Assembly (NCBI GenBank): GCA_934476315.1
Contig: CAKSNQ010000047.1
Location: 1-11,048, forward strand
Reading direction: 5' to 3'
From: an uncultured Eubacteriales bacterium
GTDB taxonomy: Bacteria > Bacillota > Clostridia > Oscillospirales > CAG-272
DNA: 11,048 nucleotides
Shown here piece by piece: positions 7,168-11,048 of this stretch. Position numbers and translations under genes: made by a program. The stretch's first letter is position 1. Each line of letters starts with the position of its first letter. The notes under the pieces were generated by a model. That model did not search any database, was not told the DNA's origin, and was given only the letters and a program-made list of their open reading frames with translations.

Positions 7168-8322
7168 ATGTATACAGAGTATTCGGACGTCAAAAAACAA
7201 AGCCCCGCGGGAGAGTTCGACGTCATCGTTGTCGGCGGCGGCATCGCCGGCATCGCGGCGGCGGTTCAGTCCGCACGCAACGGGCTGAAAACGCTCCTTG
7301 TGGAGAAGCAGATCAATCTCGGCGGACTGGCGACCACGGGACTGATCTCGTGGTACGAGCCGTTGTGCGACGGGCGGGGCACGCAGGTCGTTTTCGGCAT
7401 TGCCGAGGAGCTGATCAAGCTCTCGGTCAAGTATTCGTTTGACAGTCTTGACTCCCGCTGGGGCGGCACCGACCGGAGCTTCCCGCGCCGCACGCGCTAC
7501 TGCACCCGCTATTCCCCCACCGTTTTTTCCCTCGCACTGGACGAATATGTGCTGAGCAACCACGTAAAAATTCTGTTTGATACCTACGCCACCTACCCCG
7601 TGATGGACGGCAAGCTGTGCCGCGGCGTTCTGTGCGAGAATGCCGACGGACGGAATTTCTTTTCCGCCGGGGTCGTGGTGGACGCCAGCGGCGATGCCTC
7701 CATCATGCACCGCGCCGGGGTTCCCTGCGTCGAGGGCGAAAACTATCTGTCCTACATCGTGCACGGTTTTGACCTGAATTCGGCAAAGGAGCTGGTGGAG
7801 GGCGGAAACATGTGGAAATTCCGTGACTGGCAGAACGCGGGCAGCGATATGAACGGCAACGGACACCCGGCGGGCATGGGGCTACTTCACGGCACGAGCG
7901 CCGAGGAGATTACCGAATTTGTCATCGAGGGCAAGCGGCGGATGCTGGAGAAGCTCCGGCACCGCGACCGTTATTCCTACGACATTATGAGCATTCCGAC
8001 CATGCCGCAGTTCCGCACCATCCGGCACATTGTCGGCAAGAGCGATTTCTGCGCCGAGGACGGCAAGACCTGCTCTGACAGCATCGGCAAATGTACGGAC
8101 TTCCGCCCGAATAAATTCGGTTGCATCTACGAAATTCCCCTGTCAAGCATGTACCACGAGGATTTTGAAAACCTCATCTGCGCCGGGCGCATCATTTCCA
8201 CCCCCACCTACGACGGCTGGGAGGTCGCGCGCGTCATCCCCAACTGCGCCCTGACCGGCGAAGCCGCCGGAAACGCCGCGCTGGGTTACTTCCGGCACGG
8301 GAGCTTTTGTGCTTCAACGTGA
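7168..8322 (+). CDS. FAD-dependent oxidoreductase
   Basis: A 384-residue flavoprotein of the FAD_oxidored/fumarate-reductase-like group (PF12831 type). The N-terminal dinucleotide fold is clear: VGGGIAGIAAA with GxGxxG at 23-28, and Glu46 in LLVEK as the ribose-binding acid. A second FAD-contact segment near the C-terminus is GEAAGNAALGY. Several Cys residues (DFCAEDGKTCSD, GKCTDF) lie in the substrate half without a recognisable cluster motif. No signal peptide. Homologues often end with a longer tail after the second FAD segment; this one stops soon after and overlaps the convergent regulator gene by nine bases, so slight C-terminal shortening is possible. ATG 7168 is chosen because GGGAGG (7155-7160) lies seven bases ahead. 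It probably oxidises or reduces a pathway intermediate; substrate unknown. Confidence 0.88.
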   Translation: MYTEYSDVKKQSPAGEFDVIVVGGGIAGIAAAVQSARNGLKTLLVEKQINLGGLATTGLISWYEPLCDGRGTQVVFGIAEELIKLSVKYSFDSLDSRWGGTDRSFPRRTRYCTRYSPTVFSLALDEYVLSNHVKILFDTYATYPVMDGKLCRGVLCENADGRNFFSAGVVVDASGDASIMHRAGVPCVEGENYLSYIVHGFDLNSAKELVEGGNMWKFRDWQNAGSDMNGNGHPAGMGLLHGTSAEEITEFVIEGKRRMLEKLRHRDRYSYDIMSIPTMPQFRTIRHIVGKSDFCAEDGKTCSDSIGKCTDFRPNKFGCIYEIPLSSMYHEDFENLICAGRIISTPTYDGWEVARVIPNCALTGEAAGNAALGYFRHGSFCAST

Positions 8323-9165
8323 ATTTTTGTAGCGGAGCGGCGTCATTCCGACGTGTTGCCGGAACACCTTGATGAAGTAGGAACAGTCGTTGAAGCCGCT
8401 TTCATAGCATGCCTCGGTCACACTGCAATCCTTGTCCAACAGCTCCTTGGCGCAGGCAATTTTCTTTGCTTGGATATAAGATTTGAGCGGCGTGCCGATG
8501 GCGTTCCGGAACGTTGTGGAGAGGTACGGCATGGACAGCCCGAACGCCTTGGCAATCTCGTCCGCCGACCTGATCTGCACGGCGTTCTTGTTGATGTACA
8601 CCAGTATTTCCGCGATATATTTCGGCAGGCGCGACGGCGCTTCCCTCTCCGAGGGGAGCGCCTCTCCTTTTTCCCCGCTGATCTCGGCGAGAAATTCCAT
8701 AATCAGCCCGTACGCCTTGAAATGCGCCCGCTGGTCTTTCTCCTCCGCGAGGGTATCCCTGATCTTATACAGAATCTCCACCGCACCCCGGCGTTTCCCC
8801 TCGGGCAGGGAGATCAGCATCCGCCCCATGTTCCGGAACGGGTCATAGCGATGCCCGGCAAAGCTCTCAAGCGGGAAAAGAAGGTAAAATCTCTCATAAA
8901 GCCCCTCGCTTTTGAGCACAACATTGTGCGGCACATACTGGTTCATAACGATCATATCTCCGTACCGCAAAGAAAAATATTTATCGCCGACGATGTAATC
9001 GGCGTCTCCGTCGATGTAAATGTAAATCTCAAAGAGCCGGTTGATGTGCAGGCGATGGTTTTCCGGCTTGTCGATGCTTTTTTTATAGGCAAAGGTGATT
9101 GCCGGCATGGCCTGGTTCAGACAGATCTTCTCGTCGATCTCCTCAGTCCTGATCTTTTTCTCCAT
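8314..9165 (-). CDS. AraC-family transcriptional regulator with N-terminal cupin
   Basis: A 283-residue regulator. The N-terminal part (about 35-90) is an AraC-type ligand-binding cupin (HRLHINRLFEIY, then GDMIVMNQYVPHNV). The C-terminal 100 residues are the two helix-turn-helix units: first SADEIAKAFGLSMPYLSTTF, then SVTEACYESGFNDCSYF followed by the family signature FRQHVGMTPLRY. Such proteins usually activate sugar catabolic genes when the cupin binds its ligand. Transcribed toward the metabolic cluster, its last nine bases overlap the end of the FAD gene, leaving no space for a terminator. The start is the ATG at 9165 because GGAGGA lies about ten bases upstream on this strand; a longer reading from 9228 lacks this and would run through the inverted repeat at 9219-9242. 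It is the best candidate regulator of the GRE cluster, by position only. Confidence 0.93.
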   Translation of the reverse strand: MEKKIRTEEIDEKICLNQAMPAITFAYKKSIDKPENHRLHINRLFEIYIYIDGDADYIVGDKYFSLRYGDMIVMNQYVPHNVVLKSEGLYERFYLLFPLESFAGHRYDPFRNMGRMLISLPEGKRRGAVEILYKIRDTLAEEKDQRAHFKAYGLIMEFLAEISGEKGEALPSEREAPSRLPKYIAEILVYINKNAVQIRSADEIAKAFGLSMPYLSTTFRNAIGTPLKSYIQAKKIACAKELLDKDCSVTEACYESGFNDCSYFIKVFRQHVGMTPLRYKNSR

Positions 9166-9218
9166 GGCACAGTCCTCCTCCGTCGCATACAATGGATTGT
9201 TGCTTGTCACCTGCCTCA

Positions 9219-9242
9219 TGTCCTGCATCCGTCAGCAGGACA
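9219..9242 (-). promoter_or_regulatory. Inverted repeat in the regulator's leader
   Basis: TGTCCTGC (9219-9226) and GCAGGACA (9235-9242) are a perfect 8-bp inverted repeat with an 8-base spacer. CACCTG also occurs on both sides (9209-9214, 9241-9246). It lies between the possible -10 box of the regulator gene and its start codon, a position suited to autorepression or to an RNA hairpin in the leader. There is no following T-run. Confidence 0.5.
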
Positions 9243-9256
9243 CCTGAGCTGCATTT

Positions 9257-9262
9257 ATTTTA
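9257..9262 (-). promoter_or_regulatory. Possible -10 box for the AraC-type regulator
   Basis: On the minus strand this reads TAAAAT, preceded by TGTGG. I find no good -35 at 16-18 bases; the nearest, TTGGTG, is 20 bases away. The transcript would start near 9250 and carry a leader of about 85 bases that includes the inverted repeat. It is back to back with the strong plus-strand promoter at 9306-9334. Confidence 0.3.
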
Positions 9263-9305
9263 CCACAAATCGCTCCGAAAGTCACCAAAATCGAAGAAAT
9301 TTTTG

Positions 9306-9334
9306 TTGAAAGTTTCACCGGGGTGTGCTATAAT
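9306..9334 (+). promoter_or_regulatory. Near-consensus sigma-70/sigma-A promoter with extended -10
   Basis: TTGAAA (9306-9311) and TATAAT (9329-9334) are separated by 17 bases, and TGC just before the -10 makes it an extended -10 promoter. Start of transcription is expected near 9341, giving a 5' leader of about 23 bases that contains the ribosome binding site AAAGGGTAGGTG before the ATG at 9364. It drives the DUF3267 gene and probably the thioesterase. Confidence 0.88.
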
Positions 9335-9363
9335 GGGAACATCATTGAAAGGGTAGGTGTCCT

Positions 9364-9969
9364 ATGAAACAGCAACCTCTGGCTTTTGAGACGGAATTGC
9401 CCGCAAATTACCGCGCGGTACTGACCATCGACGCCAAAAACACACGCTTCGGCGTCATTATGAATCTCGTCGCCCTCGCAGTGCTCGCCCTATGCGTCGG
9501 CTTGACCCTGCTTGCCCTCCCCGCCTTCGATTTTTGGGAGGAATTCGGTCAGCATACGCTGGTGCGTTACCTCATTTTCTTCGCCGCCATGATCGCCTAC
9601 ATCATTTTGCACGAGCTGACCCACGGGGCGGCGTATAAACTGCTGACGCGCCGCAAACTGACCTTCGGGCTGACGCTGACCGTCGCCTACTGCGGCGTTC
9701 CGGACATCTATGTCACCCGCCGCACAGCACTGATTGCCCTGCTGGCGCCGTTTTTGACGTTCCTGCCGGTGTTTTTCATTCCGATCTTCCTCCTCCCCAT
9801 GAACATCGACAAAATTCTCTGCGCGTTCTGCCTCGGCATGCACATCGGCGGATGCAGCGGAGACCTTTACGACACATTTCTGTTCCTGTTCCGCTTCCGC
9901 TCACCCGCAACGCTGATGCAGGACACCGGTCCCAAGCAGACGTTCTACCTCCCCGAGGAAAACGCATGA
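9364..9969 (+). CDS. DUF3267 family integral membrane protein (putative zinc peptidase)
   Basis: A 201-residue membrane protein. HELTH at 83-87 is an HExxH zinc motif lying inside a hydrophobic helix, and GDLYD (166-170) supplies a possible third ligand, an arrangement like intramembrane metalloproteases. Hydrophobic segments are visible at about 30-53, 66-88, 117-143 and 147-162. DUF3267 proteins are annotated as putative zincins, but to my knowledge no substrate is established. The gene has its own strong promoter at 9306-9334 and a ribosome binding site around 9348-9359, so it is a unit separate from the GRE cluster. The next gene is 65 bases downstream with no terminator between, so the two are probably co-transcribed. 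Confidence 0.87.
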   Translation: MKQQPLAFETELPANYRAVLTIDAKNTRFGVIMNLVALAVLALCVGLTLLALPAFDFWEEFGQHTLVRYLIFFAAMIAYIILHELTHGAAYKLLTRRKLTFGLTLTVAYCGVPDIYVTRRTALIALLAPFLTFLPVFFIPIFLLPMNIDKILCAFCLGMHIGGCSGDLYDTFLFLFRFRSPATLMQDTGPKQTFYLPEENA

Positions 9970-9999
9970 GCCACAGCCAACCAAACAATCAGGAAAGGA

Positions 10000-10018
10000 A
10001 CTTTCGGTAAGCGAAAGT
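10000..10018 (+). other. Hairpin between the DUF3267 and thioesterase genes
   Basis: ACTTTCG (10000-10006) and CGAAAGT (10012-10018) are perfect 7-base arms with a 5-base loop. No T-run follows, so it is not a terminator. AGGAAAGGAA (9991-10000), a good Shine-Dalgarno-like sequence, lies just 5' of it but 34 bases from the ATG at 10035; folding of the hairpin would bring the two closer. Only a weak AGGT (10022-10025) is at normal distance. Confidence 0.5.
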
Positions 10019-10034
10019 CACAGGTCTGACCGAT

Positions 10035-10448
10035 ATGACCAATCTGGAACGCGCACGCGCGCAGTTTTCCGAGGACAGGTTTGCCCGACAGGTCGCCGGC
10101 GTGGAGATTCTGGAGGTCGGCGACCATTACGCAAAGTGCCGCATGGCGCTGGACGGGCGCCATCAGAACGCCAACGGGCACGTCATGGGCGGCGCCATCT
10201 TCACACTGGCGGATTTCACGTTTGCCGTGGCGACGAATTTCGACGTCATCGCGCCGACAGTGACCTCCACTGCGCAGATCTGCTATATGAACTCGCCGAA
10301 AGGACGGGAGCTGTTCGGCGAGAGCCGCCTGTTGCGCGACGGAAGACACAACTGCTTCTACGAGGTCTATCTGTGGGATGAGTTGGACACGCCTGTCGCG
10401 ATGGTGACGATGTGCGGGGTACACCTCCCCGCCGCGCAAGAAAAATGA
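10035..10448 (+). CDS. PaaI family hotdog-fold acyl-CoA thioesterase
   Basis: A 137-residue single-hotdog protein that should hydrolyse acyl- or aryl-CoA thioesters in the cytoplasm. The diagnostic segment is present: HQNANGHVMGGAIFTLADF, residues 43-61, with Asn47, Gly48, the Gly52-Gly53 turn at the helix start, and Asp60 at the position of the catalytic Asp of PaaI. Length is typical. No paa genes are nearby, so the specific substrate is unknown. ATG 10035 is the only reasonable start; the frame is closed by a stop at 10008-10010 and the ribosome binding site is weak. Expressed from the promoter at 9306-9334 or by read-through; two terminators follow. Confidence 0.9.
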   Translation: MTNLERARAQFSEDRFARQVAGVEILEVGDHYAKCRMALDGRHQNANGHVMGGAIFTLADFTFAVATNFDVIAPTVTSTAQICYMNSPKGRELFGESRLLRDGRHNCFYEVYLWDELDTPVAMVTMCGVHLPAAQEK

Positions 10449-10453
10449 AGTGC

Positions 10454-10477
10454 GGGATGTGAAAAACATCCCCTTTT
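10454..10477 (+). terminator. Weak hairpin terminator after the thioesterase gene
   Basis: GGGATGT (10454-10460) pairs perfectly with ACATCCC (10466-10472) around a GAAAA loop, five bases after the stop codon. Only four T follow, so termination may be incomplete; a stronger terminator lies 38 bases on. Confidence 0.6.
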
Positions 10478-10514
10478 ACATCTGCGCGGGTACAATTCCC
10501 TGCCACGCAAGCAG

Positions 10515-10544
10515 AAAAACGGCTGATTTTCCCTGCCGTTTTTT
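10515..10544 (+). terminator. Rho-independent terminator
   Basis: AAAAACGGC (10515-10523) and GCCGTTTTT (10535-10543) form a perfect 9-base stem with an 11-base loop. The 3' arm ends in six T and the 5' arm begins with five A, so it can work on both strands. It separates the thioesterase unit from the non-coding region. Confidence 0.8.
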
Positions 10545-10637
10545 CAGTTAAATCCCGCCCGCAGTGCGGGTGAAATACGCTTGTCGACGTATGAAATCCC
10601 CTATAAGGGCGAAATCCGGCTGAATATAGCATCCAAG
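10545..10637. other. Short intergenic spacer with small dyads
   Basis: No gene is visible. CCCGCAGTGCGGG (10558-10570) is a perfect 6-base dyad around one G. GAAATCC occurs at 10593-10599 and 10611-10617 on either side of CCCTATAAGGG-like sequence. No promoter could be recognised. This leads into the tandem array at 10638. Confidence 0.4.
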
Positions 10638-10733
10638 TTGAACACCCTGACCGTTTCAAACTGAACAGTCGAAACGCGCGAGTTGAACAGTTTGACCGTC
10701 GAGACTGAACACCCCCGACGGTGAGGTTGTACA
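10638..10733 (+). repeat. Tandem array of 22-bp degenerate units ahead of a promoter
   Basis: Units begin with YTGAACA at 10638, 10661, 10683 and 10705, and with TTGTACA at 10727, at steps of 23, 22, 22 and 22 bases. The first base alternates T/C. Units 1 and 3 also share TGACCGT after three variable bases, giving a 44-45-bp higher-order repeat. A dyad lies across units 1-2 (GTTTC, ACTG, CAGT, GAAAC; 10653-10675), and ACCGTC/GACGGT (10695-10700, 10717-10722) across units 3-4. The last unit abuts the -35 box at 10734. Spacing near two helical turns fits an operator array for a protein binding one DNA face. Confidence 0.7.
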
Positions 10734-10762
10734 TTGACAAAGGACAAAAAGAATGGTATCAT
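10734..10762 (+). promoter_or_regulatory. Consensus sigma-70/sigma-A promoter for the RNA
   Basis: A perfect -35, TTGACA (10734-10739), and a -10 TATCAT (10757-10762, five of six consensus bases) are separated by exactly 17 bases. Start of transcription is expected near 10767-10770. No start codon with a ribosome binding site follows; a foldable sequence does. Confidence 0.85.
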
Positions 10763-10768
10763 AGTAAT

Positions 10769-11008
10769 GCTTTTAGCCGTAACGGAGGATAGGGCAACGC
10801 TGAGGAGCGACCTGAGCGCCGGATACGTGGTTGGCAGGAAGAGTGATGCCATGGACGGGGCGTTCTTCTTTTCGTTGTACGAACGTTACCACTCTTCTTG
10901 GAAACCCCAATGCGTTAAACTCATGCCCAACGAAGTTGGGCGATCCCGCGCAAAGCCCGATGAGCCGAAGGCTCCTGACGCATCAGATTTCCGACACTCC
11001 CCTCCGTT
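10769..11008 (+). ncRNA. Structured non-coding RNA or long leader, family unidentified
   Basis: About 11 bases after the predicted transcription start, AACGGAGG (10781-10788) pairs perfectly with CCTCCGTT (11001-11008), closing a 228-base domain. Inside are: CGCT/AGCG (10798-10801, 10806-10809); an 11-pair stem with one G-U pair (10835-10845 with 10890-10900) topped by TTCGT/ACGAA (10871-10875, 10879-10883); GCCCAAC/GTTGGGC with a GAA loop (10925-10941); and GAGCC/GGCTC with a GAA loop (10962-10974). TGATGC (10844-10849) and GCATCA (10980-10985) could form a tertiary or alternative pairing. There is no plausible protein gene and no T-run by 11048, so the 3' end is not seen. Size and closed shape suggest a stand-alone Firmicutes ncRNA; raiA-type RNA is one family I would test, at low confidence. 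A riboswitch or leader for a gene past the window edge is the alternative. Confidence 0.65.
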
Positions 11009-11048
11009 TGCGCATGGATTCCTTGCAAGCGATTATGATTGGATAAGA

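Noticed and set aside
7037..7288. Leader peptide beginning at ATG 7037 upstream of the FAD gene
   Set aside because: The frame runs on into the FAD gene without stopping near the hairpin, has no ribosome binding site, and shows no regulatory codon run.
72..7866. Very long minus-strand open frames (72-2561, 2874-5984 and 5902-7866)
   Set aside because: They lie opposite clear protein genes, have no family signatures and low-complexity composition rich in Val, His and Arg. They arise because the real genes use G/C at third codon positions and so few stop codons appear on the other strand.
9166..9228. Longer N-terminus for the AraC-type regulator from ATG 9228
   Set aside because: No ribosome binding site at proper distance, and it would pass through the inverted repeat at 9219-9242; the ATG at 9165 has GGAGGA upstream.
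8353..9309. 318-codon plus-strand open frame opposite the AraC gene
   Set aside because: No recognisable motif; it runs antisense through both helix-turn-helix motifs and across the regulator's leader. The minus-strand gene has the family signatures.
10638..10733. CRISPR array
   Set aside because: The units are degenerate, only 22 bases apart with no distinct spacers, and no cas gene is present.
10801..10960. SAH or cyclic-di-GMP riboswitch, from GAGGAGCG (10802-10809) and GCAAAGCC (10950-10957)
   Set aside because: Only short words match; the remaining conserved segments and stem order of either riboswitch are not present.
10831..11046. 71-codon open frame inside the structured RNA region
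   Set aside because: Starts at TTG without a ribosome binding site, shows no domain, and the sequence is better explained by base-paired RNA stems.

Overview
The window looks like a chromosomal accessory region of a GC-rich, obligately anaerobic member of the Clostridia (an Oscillospirales- or Christensenellales-like gut bacterium would fit). The reasons are an oxygen-sensitive glycyl radical enzyme (GRE) with its activase, strong GGAGG-type ribosome binding sites, sigma-70/sigma-A promoters of TTGAAA-17-TATAAT type, a DUF3267 membrane protein and a strong preference for G/C-ending codons. The taxonomic placement is inference; no rRNA or other marker gene is present.

Region 1 (66-8322, plus strand) is a catabolic gene cluster. 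In order it encodes: a fused protein made of a TIM-barrel sugar isomerase/epimerase and a Gfo/Idh/MocA NAD(P)-dependent oxidoreductase; a radical-SAM GRE activase; a GRE of about 740 residues; a two-cupin protein; a short class I mannose-6-phosphate-isomerase-like protein; and, after a hairpin-bearing 171-bp gap, a FAD-dependent oxidoreductase. The first five genes are spaced as one operon. Together they look like an anaerobic pathway that oxidises and rearranges a sugar, cyclitol or glycoside and then carries out a radical elimination or bond cleavage. The GRE is the most interesting part. Its catalytic loop aligns in register with the glycerol-dehydratase type (thiyl Cys, Asp at +14, Asn-Leu-Ala at +19), but the usual C-V-E-P is C-H-W-M. 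The acid/base Glu of the known dehydratases is therefore absent, and an Arg-Gly pair stands where glycerol dehydratase has His-Ser. I cannot assign its substrate; it may belong to an undescribed GRE class.

Region 2 (8314-9165, minus strand) is an AraC-family regulator with a sensory cupin. It converges on the FAD gene with a 9-bp tail-to-tail overlap and is the likely regulator of the cluster. Its leader carries an 8-bp inverted repeat.

Region 3 (9306-10544, plus strand) is a separate unit: a near-consensus extended -10 promoter, a DUF3267 HExxH integral-membrane protein, and a PaaI-type hotdog thioesterase, closed by two hairpin terminators.

Region 4 (10545-11048) has no credible protein gene. 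It holds a tandem array of five degenerate 22-bp units that runs directly into a consensus promoter (TTGACA-17-TATCAT). Downstream lies a sequence that folds into a closed multi-stem RNA of about 228 nt, bounded by an 8-bp terminal stem (10781-10788 with 11001-11008). This looks like a stand-alone structured non-coding RNA or a long leader; I could not match it confidently to a named family.
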